NCBI RefSeq assembly: GCF_014641075.1
Contig: NZ_BMHP01000002.1
Span: forward strand, 1,892,472 to 1,956,471
Length of the DNA stretch: 64,000 nt
Reading direction: 5' to 3'
DNA from: Paenibacillus nasutitermitis
Lineage (GTDB): Bacteria > Bacillota > Bacilli > Paenibacillales > Paenibacillaceae
Within the stretch, counting starts at the first letter, position 1. The number at the start of each line of letters is the position of its first letter. A model generated the notes under the pieces. That model had not been told where the DNA came from. It worked only from the letters and a program-made list of their open reading frames with translations, and ran no database searches. Of this stretch, positions 9,798 to 19,589 are shown one piece after another. The position numbers and the translations under genes were made by a program.

Positions 9798-9831
9798 AAA
9801 ACTCCCCGGAAGGTACCGACCGGGGAGTTTT
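9798..9831. terminator. Terminator downstream of yvyE
   Basis: A 12-bp perfect inverted repeat AAAACTCCCCGG / CCGGGGAGTTTT, followed on the minus strand by TTTTATTTT. It closes the minus-strand yvyE transcript. Confidence 0.85.
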
Positions 9832-9841
9832 GGGCGAGAGG

Positions 9842-10474
9842 TTACTCCCCCTCGGTATCAAATAAGGTGCCGCCTTTTGTAATCATGGATTGTCCTTGCG
9901 TCAGATCTGTCATCCAGGCCACGAAACGGTCGGCCTCCGCCTCTTCCGGCAGGCAAGTAATGACCACGCGGTCCGTAAAGGCTGTCCCGCCTATTTTCCA
10001 GCCTTGGGCATGCAGTTCATTCTCCAGCCTTCCGTACCAGGTATAATCAACGTCTACGATGATCTCGCGGCGCAGAATTCTCACGACAGGCTCAGCAGCC
10101 TCGATCGCTGCCACGGCTCCATCTGCATAGGCGCGGATCAAGCCGCCGGCTCCCAGCATAATGCCGCCGAAGTACCGGGTGACGACAATAACGGAATTCT
10201 TCAGCTCCTGATGCTTCATCACTTCCAGAATCGGTTTGCCTGCCGTGCCGCTTGGCTCGCCGTCATCCGACTGCTTCTGGTACTCATCACGTTCCCCAAC
10301 CAGATACGCCGAGCAGTTATGTGTTGCGTCCCTATGCCGCTTCTTGATCTCATCAATGAATGCGATGGCCTCGGCTTCCGACTCAACCGGTTTGCCGTGA
10401 CCGATGAAACGTGATTTTCTGATGATAATCTCACCGCTGGCCTGCTGACGAAGCGTCTTGTATCGGTTCAGCAT
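9842..10474 (-). CDS. yvyE: YigZ/IMPACT-family protein
   Basis: A 210-residue member of the UPF0029/IMPACT family (YvyE in Bacillus, YigZ in E. coli). The N-terminal domain carries the family signature around residues 60-115, DDGEPSGTAGKP and TRYFGG..LG.GGL.RAY. The DUF1949-type C-terminal domain follows. Biochemical roles for the bacterial proteins are poorly defined; links to translation and proline peptidase have been suggested. It lies directly downstream of pgi on the same strand, 31 bp away, and may be cotranscribed. Confidence 0.9.
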   Translation of the reverse strand: MLNRYKTLRQQASGEIIIRKSRFIGHGKPVESEAEAIAFIDEIKKRHRDATHNCSAYLVGERDEYQKQSDDGEPSGTAGKPILEVMKHQELKNSVIVVTRYFGGIMLGAGGLIRAYADGAVAAIEAAEPVVRILRREIIVDVDYTWYGRLENELHAQGWKIGGTAFTDRVVITCLPEEAEADRFVAWMTDLTQGQSMITKGGTLFDTEGE

Positions 10475-10505
10475 AGCTGCTCAAAGCTCCTTGCTTTCTA
10501 GAGAA

Positions 10506-11855
10506 TTATAAACGCGCTTCCAGCTCAGCCTTCTCTTTCTCGTATCCGGGTTTTCCGAGCAGAGCGAACATATTCTTCTTATACGCCTCGACGCCAGGCT
10601 GATCGAATGGATTGACGCCAAGCAGGTAACCGCTGATTCCGCAAGCTTTCTCGAAGAAATAAACCAGATAACCGAACGTATACGGCGTAAGATCGGAAAT
10701 GTTGACGATAAAGTTCGGCACTTGGCCGTCCGTGTGCGCGAGCAGCGTACCTTCAAAAGCTTTCTTGTTGACGAAATCCATTGTTTTTCCAGTCAGGAAG
10801 TTAAGCCCGTCCAGATTGCTCTCATCATGGCCGATCGTGATTTGCTCCTGCACCTGCTCCACCTGGATAACCGTTTCAAAAATATTGCGGTTGCCCTCCT
10901 GGATGAACTGTCCCATGGAATGCAAATCCGTCGAGAAATCTACGGCAGCCGGGAAAATCCCTTTGTAATCCTTGCCTTCGCTTTCTCCGAACAGCTGCTT
11001 CCACCATTCCGATACGAAATGAAGCGACGGTTCGTAATTCACAAGAATTTCTGTCGTTTTGCCTTTGCGGTACAAGGCGTTGCGGGCAGCGGCGTATTGG
11101 TAAGCTTCATTCTCGGCAAGCTCGGGGCTGGCATACGCCTGAGAGGCATCCGCCGCTCCTTTCATCATCGCTTCGATGTCGATACCTGCAGCCGCGATTG
11201 GCAGAAGGCCGACAGCAGTAAGAACGGAATAACGTCCGCCGACATCATCCGGGATAATGAAGGACTCATACCCTTCTTCATTAGCCAGCTTCTTCAGCGC
11301 GCCTTGTGCGCGGTCCGTTGTGGCGTAGATGCGTTTGCGGGCTTCTTCCTTGCCGTACTTGCTCTCCAGCGCTTCGCGGAAAATACGAAAAGCGATAGCC
11401 GGCTCCGTTGTGGTTCCGGATTTGGAGATTACGTTGACGGACCAGTCGCGCCCTTCCAGCAGCTGCTGGAGATGGGTCAGGTATGTAGAACTGATATTGT
11501 TGCCGGCGAACAGGATTTGCGGTGTTTTGCGCTGTTCGTGCGGCAGTAAGTTATAGAAGGAATGCGAAAGCATTTCGATCGCTGCGCGGGCACCAAGATA
11601 TGAACCGCCAATTCCGATTACAATCAGCACTTCGGAGTCGGACTGAATCTTCGCCGCTGCTTTCTGGATACGCGCAAACTCTTCTTTATCGTAGTTATTC
11701 GGAAGATCAATCCAGCCCAAATAGTCAGACCCCGCGCCAGTTCCATTATGCAGCTGGTCATGCGCTGCGCGAACCTGCTGGGATAAATTATCGATCTCGT
11801 GCTGACCGATAAAAGCCAGTGCCTTGCTGTAATCAAATTTTACTGCTTTGCTCAT
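10506..11855 (-). CDS. pgi: Glucose-6-phosphate isomerase
   Basis: Interconverts glucose 6-phosphate and fructose 6-phosphate. The 449-residue length fits the short Bacillales form of the enzyme. Recognisable elements are [12 protein letters not shown] near residue 80, the phosphate-binding [10 protein letters not shown] near 145, and the C-terminal [14 protein letters not shown] with the catalytic lysine. The AGGAGG site is nine bases before the ATG. Confidence 0.96.
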   Translation of the reverse strand: MSKAVKFDYSKALAFIGQHEIDNLSQQVRAAHDQLHNGTGAGSDYLGWIDLPNNYDKEEFARIQKAAAKIQSDSEVLIVIGIGGSYLGARAAIEMLSHSFYNLLPHEQRKTPQILFAGNNISSTYLTHLQQLLEGRDWSVNVISKSGTTTEPAIAFRIFREALESKYGKEEARKRIYATTDRAQGALKKLANEEGYESFIIPDDVGGRYSVLTAVGLLPIAAAGIDIEAMMKGAADASQAYASPELAENEAYQYAAARNALYRKGKTTEILVNYEPSLHFVSEWWKQLFGESEGKDYKGIFPAAVDFSTDLHSMGQFIQEGNRNIFETVIQVEQVQEQITIGHDESNLDGLNFLTGKTMDFVNKKAFEGTLLAHTDGQVPNFIVNISDLTPYTFGYLVYFFEKACGISGYLLGVNPFDQPGVEAYKKNMFALLGKPGYEKEKAELEARL

Positions 11856-12220
11856 GAATTGAATCCTCCTATTTTTTCGGATCTGTTCCGACTGCTATTA
11901 TGCGCAAGAACCCTTCCGGAATTAACCGCTAACGGATTGACCCTATGGAATCAAGAAGAAATGGCGCTACTAAGTATGTCCATCATTCAGCGGTAGCCTT
12001 AGAATAATGGATTTCTTCGTCAAAAACAAGGGAATGCCGTGAACCGGCCGCCGCCCAAGTCTCCTTCATGCCGCCGCAGCCTCTGACCGTACCGCTGCCC
12101 GGTATAGACCGTTTCACTCTTTGTTAACGGTCCGGCAGCGCTCTTTCCTTGTTGTTCAACCCTTCTCCTGTCTGATAAGATGAGTAGAACCTGACTCGAC
12201 AAACAAGGAGATGGAAGCGG
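11856..12220. other. Intergenic region between divergent pgi and the dehydrogenase-PilZ gene
   Basis: 365 bp without a convincing gene. It must contain both divergent promoters. On the plus strand TTGTTC and TAAGAT are 18 bases apart, just upstream of the 12221 gene, and could be a weak sigma-A promoter. I could not settle on a promoter for pgi. The plus-strand AGGAG site for the 12221 gene lies at the right edge. Confidence 0.4.
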
Positions 12221-13552
12221 ATGGTTAAAATCGGTTTTATCGGTCTTGGCGTTATGGGCGGACCCATGGCGGCAAACTTGCTTCGCAAAGGGTACCAGGT
12301 CACCCTTTATAATCGTACCCCTGGCAAAATGGACAAGCTCCTTGAGCTTGGCGGCGACCAAACCCAGACTCCCGCTGCTCTTGCGCGCGGCTCCGAAATC
12401 ATTATTTCGATGGTCAGCCACGATGACGCGATCCGTGAAATCTATTATGGCGACAACGGTCTCTTCAGCGGCCTCATGCCAGGTACGGTTATTATCGACT
12501 GCAGCACGATTTCCCCTGCTTTGGTCCGACAGCTTGCAGCCGAATCCGCTGCGAGATTCTCCGATTTCCTGGATGCTCCCGTAACCGGAAGCAAACCTGC
12601 CGCAGAGGACGGCTCGCTCGTATTCATGGTTGGCGGCGATCGCGAAGTTCTCCGGCGCGCCGAGGAGGTGCTGCTTGCGATGGGCCGCAAAGTCATTCCT
12701 ATGGGACCTAGCGGCAGCGGTGCGACCGCTAAGCTGGCCCATAACACGATCGTCGGCATCAATGTGGCCGGGCTCGTCGAAGGCATGGCCATCGCGGCGA
12801 GCGGCGGCATCGATGCCGCCTCCTTCATCGAGCTTGTACAATCCGGCGGCGCATCCAGCAAGATGGCCGATATGAAAGGACCGAAGCTGCTTGAACGCGA
12901 CTTCAGCGTTCAATTCTCTCTCTCCTTGATGCTTAAGGATCTCCGTCTGTCCTCCGAGTTGTCCGACGGCTTGAAGACCCCAACCCCTATTCTGGAAACG
13001 GTAAAAAGCCTGTTCCAGATGGGTGAGTCCATGGGACTCGGCGATTTGGACTTATCGTCGGTAGCCAACTGCTACGAGCAGTGGATCAACAAACGGATCA
13101 CCAGCCACGCGGAAGACCGGCAAGGCCACCAGGAATTTGCAGCAAGCGCCGAAACTGCAGGCCATAACCATTCGGAATCCGCTGCTGACCGGAGAAGAAG
13201 CGAACGTGTAGAGCTGCAGATTCCTCTGAAGCTGTCAATCTATCAATGGGAGCAGGAAGGCGCGTTCTCTGGCCAATTGCTTGAAGGGACGCTTTGCAAC
13301 CTTTCGGATAGCGGGCTCCAGATTGCCACCGTTTCCCCGTTGGAGCTGGATATGTTTGTCGTCATCCATTTTCCCAAGGATTCGGAGCTGCCTCCGGTTA
13401 CCGGACGCATTATCCGTATTGAAACCAGCGTAAACCAGTTCCGTTACGGCTGCTTGCTGACAGGGCTTGCTCCTTATCAGCGTCTGCAGCTGGAATCCTA
13501 TATCAACAAACATATTACTGCTGCCGACGGAAACAGCGTGCCACACAGCTGA
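12221..13552 (+). CDS. 3-hydroxyisobutyrate dehydrogenase-family oxidoreductase fused to a C-terminal PilZ domain
   Basis: Residues 1 to about 290 form a complete beta-hydroxyacid dehydrogenase: the nucleotide-binding GLGVMGGPMAANLL at 8-21, the substrate-binding DAPVTGS near 127, and the catalytic lysine in GATAKLAHN near 169. A polar linker (about 291-323) leads to a PilZ-like domain (about 324-443) with the c-di-GMP-type motifs RRSER near 325-329 and NLSDSG near 360-365. The single frame is uninterrupted. Enzymes of this family reduce or oxidise 3-hydroxy acids such as tartronate semialdehyde with NAD(P)H. The fusion suggests that activity or location is controlled by c-di-GMP, which is inference. 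The substrate is unknown. Confidence 0.88.
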   Translation: MVKIGFIGLGVMGGPMAANLLRKGYQVTLYNRTPGKMDKLLELGGDQTQTPAALARGSEIIISMVSHDDAIREIYYGDNGLFSGLMPGTVIIDCSTISPALVRQLAAESAARFSDFLDAPVTGSKPAAEDGSLVFMVGGDREVLRRAEEVLLAMGRKVIPMGPSGSGATAKLAHNTIVGINVAGLVEGMAIAASGGIDAASFIELVQSGGASSKMADMKGPKLLERDFSVQFSLSLMLKDLRLSSELSDGLKTPTPILETVKSLFQMGESMGLGDLDLSSVANCYEQWINKRITSHAEDRQGHQEFAASAETAGHNHSESAADRRRSERVELQIPLKLSIYQWEQEGAFSGQLLEGTLCNLSDSGLQIATVSPLELDMFVVIHFPKDSELPPVTGRIIRIETSVNQFRYGCLLTGLAPYQRLQLESYINKHITAADGNSVPHS

Positions 13553-13589
13553 AATAGCGTTCGGCAGAGATCTCCATTTGCCACCTCCA

Positions 13590-13643
13590 AAAAAAGGCTG
13601 CCCGGGTTGTCCGACAGGACGAACCTCAAGAGCAGTCTTTTTT
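13590..13643. terminator. Bidirectional terminator between the PilZ fusion and ppnP
   Basis: A long imperfect hairpin of GGCTGC...GGTTGTCC and GGACGAACC...GCAGTC, flanked by an A tract on the left and a T tract on the right, lies between convergent genes. Confidence 0.75.
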
Positions 13644-13649
13644 CGTTGC

Positions 13650-13967
13650 CTATTCCTGAATATAGGAGCAGCAGTAGTCCGTTACGGCTGTCACCTTCAG
13701 CTTGAATTTGGAATTGGCGGGAACCGTGAATTCCCCTTCCCCGGAGATCGCGGTCCACTGTTCCTCGCCTGGAAGCAATACCTGCAGCTGACCGCCAAGA
13801 ATTTCCATGATTTCTTTGGCATCCGTACCAAACTCATATTCCCCAGGCATCATGATGCCGAGCGTTTTCTTGGTGCCATCCGCGAACAGTACGGTACGGC
13901 TCGTTACTTTACCATCGAAATAAACATTGGCTTTCTTAACGATGGTTACATTTTCAAATTGGGACAT
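13650..13967 (-). CDS. ppnP: Pyrimidine/purine nucleoside phosphorylase (DUF1255)
   Basis: A 105-residue cupin-fold protein of the YaiE/PpnP family, which phosphorolyses several nucleosides to base and ribose 1-phosphate. Motifs include VYFDGKV.SRTV near residues 15-26, [10 protein letters not shown] near 38-49, and the C-terminal YCCSYIQE. The start is ATG 13967, preceded by GGAGT ten bases upstream. The longer in-frame reading to 14090 has no ribosome binding site and runs into the tkt terminator region. Confidence 0.92.
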   Translation of the reverse strand: MSQFENVTIVKKANVYFDGKVTSRTVLFADGTKKTLGIMMPGEYEFGTDAKEIMEILGGQLQVLLPGEEQWTAISGEGEFTVPANSKFKLKVTAVTDYCCSYIQE

Positions 13968-14065
13968 GTGAATAAACTCCTTTTTCGGGAACGGCAGATT
14001 TTTGAGCTTGTAACAGGAACTGTGATACAAATGGCCGGACTTTCCGGGCTTTGGATTTAAAATAA

Positions 14066-14105
14066 GGCGGGGACTAAAAAGCCGCATCACGCGACCGCCC
14101 CCGCC
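14066..14105 (-). terminator. Terminator downstream of tkt
   Basis: GGCGGGG (14066-14072) pairs with CCCCGCC (14099-14105) around a structured loop. On the minus strand the hairpin is followed by TTATTTT. It lies just after the tkt stop. Confidence 0.5.
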
Positions 14106-14141
14106 TCATTGAAGAGCTTGACTGCTGGTTTTTTAGACTGA

Positions 14142-16157
14142 CTACAGCAGCGCTTTTACTTTGCTGACTACATTGGCAACGGTAAAGCCGTATTCTTCAA
14201 TGACTTTGTCGCCTTTGGCGGATGCACCGAAGGTATCAATGCCGAGAATAGCGCCTTTATCGCCAACGTAACGCTCCCAGCCGAATGGTGATGCCATTTC
14301 AACGGCAAGACGCGCTTTAACATCCGGAAGCAGAACGGAATCCTTGTATTCCTGAGACTGCTGCTCGAACAGATCCCAACTTGGCATGCTGATAACACGA
14401 ACGTGAATGCCTTCAGCCGCCAATGCTTTTTGCGAAGCGACAGCAAGCTGTACTTCCGAGCCGGTCGCAATAATTTGCGCCTGCGGGGTGCCTTCTGCAG
14501 CATCCGCTACCACATACGCGCCTTTGGAGATCCCTTCGCGCGCATTTGCAATGGTGCCTTCAAGAATGGGCAGGTTCTGACGCGTCAGTACAAGTGCCAC
14601 TGGCTTGCTGCCATTCTCAAGCGCATATGCCCAGGCGGCAGAGGTCTCATTCGCATCCGCCGGACGGATAACGGTCAGACCCGGAATAATCCGGATCGAT
14701 GCCAGCTGCTCAATCGGCTCATGGGTTGGACCGTCTTCGCCGACAGCGATACTGTCATGGGTCAGGACATAAACAACCGGCTGCTGCATAATGGCAGCCA
14801 GACGAACCGCCGGACGAAGATAATCCGTAAAGACGAAGAAGGTGCCTCCGTAAATTTTCAGTCCGCCGTGAAGACTGATTCCGTTCATAGCTGCTGCCAT
14901 CGCAAATTCGCGGACACCGAAGTAGATATTCCGTCCATTGTATTCGCCAGGCTGGAAGATCGGCAGCCCTTTGAGATGAGTCATGGTTGAGCTTTCCAGG
15001 TCAGCTGAACCGCCGACGAGGTTAGGCACACATTTTGCCAATCCGTTTAATGCATTGCCGGAAGCAACACGCGTGGACAACGCTTTGTCCTCCGTGGTGT
15101 ACACCGGAAGCTCTTTATCCCAGCCCGCAGGAAGCTTTCCGCTGATCGCCGTCTCGAACTGGGCGGCTAGATCGGCGTGAGCCGCTTTGTAGGAAGCGAA
15201 CCTGTTGTTCCAATCGGCATTGGCTTTCTCGCCTTTGGCTTTTACTTCTGCAAAGTGGGAACGAACTTCATCCGGCACAAAGAAAGCCTCGTTCTCCCAG
15301 CCGTAGAACTCCTTGGTCAGCTTGGTTTCGTCGGCGCCGAGCGGTGAGCCGTGTGGACCCGCATGTCCGCCTTTGCCGCCTTTGTTCGGGCTTCCGTAAC
15401 CGATAACGGTCTTCACTTCGATCAAAGTCGGTCTGCCGCTCTCGGCCTGCGCTTTTGCTACCGCACCGGCAAGAGCATTCAGATCATTGCCGTCCTCCAC
15501 GCGCAAAACCTGCCAGCCATAGGCTTCAAAGCGTCCCTGAACATTTTCCGAGAAGGAGAGGTTCAATTGGCCATCCAGGGAAATATCATTGGAATCATAA
15601 AGCATAATGAGTTTGCCAAGCTTCATATGTGCAGCCATGGATGCCGCTTCGCTCGAAACACCCTCCATCAGGTCTCCGTCACCGCAGATGGCATAGGTGA
15701 AATGATCGATTACTTCATAGCCTTCTTTATTGTAGGTTGCGCCAAGCTGCGCTTCCGCAATAGCCATACCGACAGCCATAGCTACCCCTTGGCCAAGAGG
15801 TCCGGTTGTCGCATCAACACCGGCCGTATGCCCAAACTCAGGGTGACCCGGCGTTTTTGAACCCCATTGGCGAAAGTTCTTCAGTTCCTCCATAGGAAGG
15901 TCGTAACCGGATAAATGCAGCAGGCTGTAAAGCAGCATGGAGCCGTGACCTGCCGACAATACGAAACGGTCGCGGTTGATCCATGTCGGATTGGATGGAT
16001 TGTGACGCATGCTTTTGGCAAAAAGCTGATAACCCATAGGAGCAGCACCCATTGGCATACCCGGGTGGCCGGAATTGGCTTTCTCAACCGCATCGATCGA
16101 AAGCGTGCGGATTGTATCAACGGAAAGCTGGTCGATGGATTTCTGTGTGACTGTCAT
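14142..16157 (-). CDS. tkt: Transketolase
   Basis: Thiamine-diphosphate enzyme of the pentose phosphate pathway that transfers two-carbon units between sugar phosphates. The 671-residue length is typical. The N-terminal block [15 protein letters not shown] is at about 28-42, the TPP-binding GDGDLMEG at about 155-162, and the conserved [12 protein letters not shown] at about 470. The start ATG 16157 follows AGGAGGAG. Flux from this enzyme meets pgi and gpmA, which lie nearby. Confidence 0.97.
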   Translation of the reverse strand: MTVTQKSIDQLSVDTIRTLSIDAVEKANSGHPGMPMGAAPMGYQLFAKSMRHNPSNPTWINRDRFVLSAGHGSMLLYSLLHLSGYDLPMEELKNFRQWGSKTPGHPEFGHTAGVDATTGPLGQGVAMAVGMAIAEAQLGATYNKEGYEVIDHFTYAICGDGDLMEGVSSEAASMAAHMKLGKLIMLYDSNDISLDGQLNLSFSENVQGRFEAYGWQVLRVEDGNDLNALAGAVAKAQAESGRPTLIEVKTVIGYGSPNKGGKGGHAGPHGSPLGADETKLTKEFYGWENEAFFVPDEVRSHFAEVKAKGEKANADWNNRFASYKAAHADLAAQFETAISGKLPAGWDKELPVYTTEDKALSTRVASGNALNGLAKCVPNLVGGSADLESSTMTHLKGLPIFQPGEYNGRNIYFGVREFAMAAAMNGISLHGGLKIYGGTFFVFTDYLRPAVRLAAIMQQPVVYVLTHDSIAVGEDGPTHEPIEQLASIRIIPGLTVIRPADANETSAAWAYALENGSKPVALVLTRQNLPILEGTIANAREGISKGAYVVADAAEGTPQAQIIATGSEVQLAVASQKALAAEGIHVRVISMPSWDLFEQQSQEYKDSVLLPDVKARLAVEMASPFGWERYVGDKGAILGIDTFGASAKGDKVIEEYGFTVANVVSKVKALL

Positions 16158-16571
16158 AACGTTTAACTCCTCCTATTCTCATGTCCGTACCTATTTTCTC
16201 TTCATTTATAAGAAAGTATAATACAGGCCCAAAACTTTGCTTATAAACCCCAAGAACCAACCTTTTTTTCTCTATTGCGCTGTCTTTTTTTGGCGCACTG
16301 GCTTTGAAATATTGTACCATTACCTTCCCGTCTTTTCCATCCTTTATGAGTTGGCCGGCGAAAACATTCTGTCGTCTGTATCCAAAAAGAACCGGCCTCA
16401 TTACCGGCTTCGCCAGACCAGCATGGAGGACAATACCCTCTCACAGCATCCATTCAGATTCTATCAATGACAGGAAGAGAACCGCCAGCGCTATCCTCCC
16501 CCTGGAGCAAAAAACGTATCCGTACCGTAAGCACGGCATTGGATACGTTTTGGCAAGACAGCGTTCTCGGG
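16158..16571. other. Intergenic region between purU and tkt
   Basis: 414 bp with no credible gene. It holds the terminator of purU at its right end (16511-16551) and, on the minus strand near 16213-16219, a TATACT box that could be the -10 of tkt. I could not pair that box with a good -35. T-rich tracts at 16261-16295 are not linked to a clear hairpin. Confidence 0.4.
16511..16551 (-). terminator. Terminator downstream of purU
   Basis: An 11-bp perfect inverted repeat AAAACGTATCC / GGATACGTTTT encloses a smaller hairpin (GCCGTGC...GGTACGG). On the minus strand it ends in a T run. Confidence 0.85.
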
Positions 16572-17471
16572 TTAATTAAAAACAACGGTCTTGTTCTGAT
16601 GGACCAGAAGACGGTCTTCAATATGCCATTTTACGGCGCGGGCCAGCACAACACGTTCAATCGTCCGTCCTATCCGCTTCAGATTGTCGACATCGTCACG
16701 ATGACTGACGCGCTGGACGTCCTGCTCGATAATGGGGCCGCCGTCAAGCTCCTCCGTCACATAATGGGCCGTGGCGCCGATAATTTTCACACCCCGCTGA
16801 TAAGCCTGGGCGTACGGCTTGCCGCCGACAAATGCCGGCAGGAAGGAATGATGAATGTTAATAATGCGGTTTGGAAACTGCTCAATGAACTTCGGAGAAA
16901 TAATTTGCATGTAACGTGCCAGCACGATGAGGTCGACTTTGCCGGTCACCGCTTCAAGCTGCTGTTTCTCGGCTTCGGCCTTTGCGTCCGCCTTGACCGG
17001 GATATGGTGAAATGGGATACCGAAAGACTTCACGAGCTCTCCCATGTCCGGATGATTGCTGATAACCATGGCAATATCGGCTTCCAGGTCGCCGGCCTGC
17101 CATTGCCAGAGCAGTTCCAGCAGACAGTGGTCTTCTTTGGAAACAAATACGGCCAGGCGTTTCTTGCGGCTGGCGCGGAAGATCGACCATTTCATCTCGA
17201 ATCGGTCGGACACACGGGCAAAATCCTCCTGAAGTACAGGCAGCTCGCGCTCCAGGTCATTCAAATCAAATTCAAAGCGGATAAAGAACATGCCTCCGCC
17301 CGGATCCATCGAATACTGGTCCGACTGGATGATATTTGCCCCATGCTCGTACAGAAAATGGGAAACGGCTGCAACGATGCCCGGACGGTCGGGACAGGAG
17401 ATCAGCATTCTCGCCCGGTGCCGCTTTTCGGAACGCGCCAAGAGCTGCTGAGGTTGATACGTATTATCCAT
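16572..17471 (-). CDS. purU: Formyltetrahydrofolate deformylase
   Basis: Hydrolyses 10-formyltetrahydrofolate to tetrahydrofolate and formate, balancing one-carbon pools. The N-terminal ACT domain (about residues 20-95) starts with ISCPDRPGIVAAVS. The formyltransferase-like catalytic domain follows with VLARYMQI near residue 200 and the IINIHHSFLPAFVG block near 223, which carries the catalytic histidine; the GATAHYV..ELD block carries the catalytic aspartate. The 299-residue length is normal. The GGAAGGAAG site precedes ATG 17471. Confidence 0.95.
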   Translation of the reverse strand: MDNTYQPQQLLARSEKRHRARMLISCPDRPGIVAAVSHFLYEHGANIIQSDQYSMDPGGGMFFIRFEFDLNDLERELPVLQEDFARVSDRFEMKWSIFRASRKKRLAVFVSKEDHCLLELLWQWQAGDLEADIAMVISNHPDMGELVKSFGIPFHHIPVKADAKAEAEKQQLEAVTGKVDLIVLARYMQIISPKFIEQFPNRIINIHHSFLPAFVGGKPYAQAYQRGVKIIGATAHYVTEELDGGPIIEQDVQRVSHRDDVDNLKRIGRTIERVVLARAVKWHIEDRLLVHQNKTVVFN

Positions 17472-17552
17472 AATGTAACAGACTTCCTTCCATGCTGTCT
17501 TAGTTGTTGCGAAAGCTTACGAAAAACTATTCAGGCACCTTGCTGGCAAGCG

Positions 17553-18680
17553 CTACGCGTTTACCAGCAGCGACTTTCCAGCAAACCATCCGGTTATACG
17601 CTGGTTAATCGCTTCTTCCGACAGCTCGGGCAGGATCCGGTTCTCCGCTACCAGCTGGTACAACCGGTCCATCGGCTCCCGCGGATCGGCTTTTTTCGCT
17701 TTCGCGTCATTCTTCAGCACTTCCCAGGTCTGAAGCACAAATTCCCGATGATCGATATCCTGTTTGCCGAAGAAATGATGCAGCCGCTCCACGTCGCTCA
17801 GAAACTCATCACCGAAACGTTCCGTGGTATTTCCGCGCAACAGGGCAATCTCCGCCTCATACATGGGGCGCTGCGTTTTGTCTTCCTGGCCGATCCATGG
17901 CGTCTCCAGAATAAATGGCCGGTCCTTCAGCTCGGGATGGTGCACGATCCGGTTGATCGCTTCATAGCCGAGGAATCCCGCACCTACGGGAGCATGGCGG
18001 TCCTTGCCCGCTCCGCGCGGATTTTTGGTGTCATTGACATGCACCACAGCCACACGATCCAGCCCTACGATCCGGTCGAATTCGGAAAACACGGCATCGG
18101 GATCGCCAATCAGGTCATATCCGGCGTCATGCATATGACAGGTATCCATGCAGACGGTCAGACGGTCATTCTCGCCCACTTTCTCGATGATCCGCGCCAG
18201 CTCTTCGAAGCTGCGGCCGATTTCCGTTCCTTTTCCGGCCATTGTCTCAAGGGCGATGTTGACATTCGTTTCCTTTGTGCCGTCAAGCACCTCATTAAGA
18301 CCCTCCGCAATCCGGGCTATGCCGTAATCCGCATCCTTATCGGTATACGCGCCTGGATGCAGGACGATATTGCGCACCCCGATCTTGTCGGTACGCCGGA
18401 TCTCTTCCTGCAGGAAGCGGACCGCAAGCTCAAACGTATCTGCCTTATATGAGCCAAGATTAATAATATAGGGGGCATGAACGACAATTTCGCCAATGCC
18501 CGCTTCGTTCATCAGCGCCTTGCCTTCTTCGATGTATAAATCTTCAATGGGCTTGCGCCTTGTATTCTGCGGCGCACCGGTATAGATCATGAATGAACTC
18601 GAACCGTATGAAATCGCCTCGCGGGTTGCAGTCAATAGCCCTTTGTCGGAAAAAGAAACATGGGATCCGATTTTCAACAT
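17553..18680 (-). CDS. nfo: Endonuclease IV with C-terminal extension
   Basis: Apurinic/apyrimidinic endonuclease of the Nfo (deoxyribonuclease IV) family for base excision repair. The zinc-binding sites are visible: [11 protein letters not shown] (His), [10 protein letters not shown] (His), ALETMAGKG (Glu), [13 protein letters not shown] (Asp, His), [18 protein letters not shown] (His, Asp, His) and FILETPW (Glu). The common family length is about 280-300 residues. This protein has 375, because about 90 residues follow the catalytic domain (from about 285), with [13 protein letters not shown] and a terminal segment rich in charged residues. The role of that tail is unknown. The start ATG 18680 has GGGAG at a rather long spacing. 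Confidence 0.93.
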   Translation of the reverse strand: MLKIGSHVSFSDKGLLTATREAISYGSSSFMIYTGAPQNTRRKPIEDLYIEEGKALMNEAGIGEIVVHAPYIINLGSYKADTFELAVRFLQEEIRRTDKIGVRNIVLHPGAYTDKDADYGIARIAEGLNEVLDGTKETNVNIALETMAGKGTEIGRSFEELARIIEKVGENDRLTVCMDTCHMHDAGYDLIGDPDAVFSEFDRIVGLDRVAVVHVNDTKNPRGAGKDRHAPVGAGFLGYEAINRIVHHPELKDRPFILETPWIGQEDKTQRPMYEAEIALLRGNTTERFGDEFLSDVERLHHFFGKQDIDHREFVLQTWEVLKNDAKAKKADPREPMDRLYQLVAENRILPELSEEAINQRITGWFAGKSLLVNA

Positions 18681-18993
18681 AAGTTATTTATACGCTCCCT
18701 TCATATCTAACAGCTTCTATTATTTACAGCACGTCTAGCAACTGTTTGTCCCTCCTATTTTACAGGGAATAGACAAATAAATCTAGGAGTCTTAGCGACG
18801 AGCCTTTTTTTGCATAGACGCCTATTGTTTCGTGACTGGCAAGCGGGGGAATTCCTTCTATACCGATGTTGCAGCCCTCTACGGCGTGCATTATAATAAA
18901 GTCAACATTGCTGTCTAAATCGTGAACAATCCGCATGGTGCTTACCAAGCTGGCTGCGGATCAGTTATACTAGACATGGAGAGGTGAACGACC
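18681..18993. other. Intergenic region between divergent nfo and the DUF2621 gene
   Basis: 313 bp. On the plus strand TATACT at 18966-18971 with a weak TTACCA 18 bases upstream could serve the DUF2621 gene. A minus-strand open frame of 62 codons (18760-18948) lacks a good ribosome binding site and I do not call it. AGGAGGGAC on the minus strand near 18746-18756 is not followed by a usable frame. Confidence 0.4.
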
Positions 18994-19431
18994 GTGGGCA
19001 ATGCGCCGGATTGGTTTATGTATTTCATTGTATTCTGGGCTTTCGTCTTGCTCGGATTCATGGCAATAGGCGGGTTCTTTATGTTCCGCAAGTTTTTGAA
19101 GGTTCTGCCCCAGCGTGACGGCAAATCCAAGCTTGACTGGCAGAATTACTGGGTGGACCGCAGCAGGGAAATGTGGCCGGAAGATTCCAAAACCTTTCTG
19201 GAACGGCTCGTATCGCCAGTGCCAAAAGCCTTCCGCGATATCGCCAAGCATTCCATCGCCGCAAAAATCGCGCAGGTTGCTGTGGAAAGCGGAGCAACGG
19301 AAGTTACACAGAACCATTGCATCGAAGGATATATTCGCGCCACGCCTAAACGCGATTACCGCAGTCTGGTCAGTTTTCTGGAGAAGCAAGGAATCGATTA
19401 TACCCCCTACAAGCATTTGCTCAACAAATAA
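18994..19431 (+). CDS. DUF2621 family protein
   Basis: A 145-residue protein conserved in Bacillales. One membrane segment at about residues 9-32 is followed by a cytoplasmic part with KLDWQNYWVD and a helical C-terminus. The C-terminal half resembles PCP-reductase-like regions (EVTQNHC...GYIRATP), but I would not assign a reaction. The GTG start is well supported by GGAGAGGTGA upstream. It is a monocistronic gene closed by a clear hairpin. Confidence 0.82.
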   Translation: MGNAPDWFMYFIVFWAFVLLGFMAIGGFFMFRKFLKVLPQRDGKSKLDWQNYWVDRSREMWPEDSKTFLERLVSPVPKAFRDIAKHSIAAKIAQVAVESGATEVTQNHCIEGYIRATPKRDYRSLVSFLEKQGIDYTPYKHLLNK

Positions 19432-19480
19432 TCATTCATACTGCTGGATGCCTGTCCCAAACCCGGCAGATACGCCGTAT

Positions 19481-19503
19481 AAAGCCACCCCGAAGGTGGC
19501 TTT
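19481..19503 (+). terminator. Terminator downstream of the DUF2621 gene
   Basis: A nine-base perfect stem AAAGCCACC / GGTGGCTTT with a five-base loop. The T run is short. Confidence 0.75.
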
Positions 19504-19589
19504 ACCTGTATCCGGCCAAAGACATGTCCGGATTGAATAGAAACCTTAAGGGGTATACATACGTTAAAGATAGCAGGAGGTGTTCTTCA

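Noticed and set aside
10722..11549. A 275-codon plus-strand frame opposite pgi
   Set aside because: It is fully antisense to a complete glucose-6-phosphate isomerase, with no ribosome binding site.
12020..12913. A 297-codon minus-strand frame opposite the dehydrogenase domain of the PilZ fusion
   Set aside because: It is a shadow of a conserved enzyme and would remove the promoter region of that gene.
16467..18452. A 661-codon plus-strand open frame antisense to purU and nfo
   Set aside because: It runs opposite two clear, complete enzymes on the other strand, crosses the gap between them, has no ribosome binding site and matches no family I know. Long antisense frames are a by-product of codon use here.
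18760..18948. A 62-codon minus-strand frame upstream of nfo
   Set aside because: There is no convincing Shine-Dalgarno sequence, no terminator and no recognisable family; conservation data would be needed to revive it.
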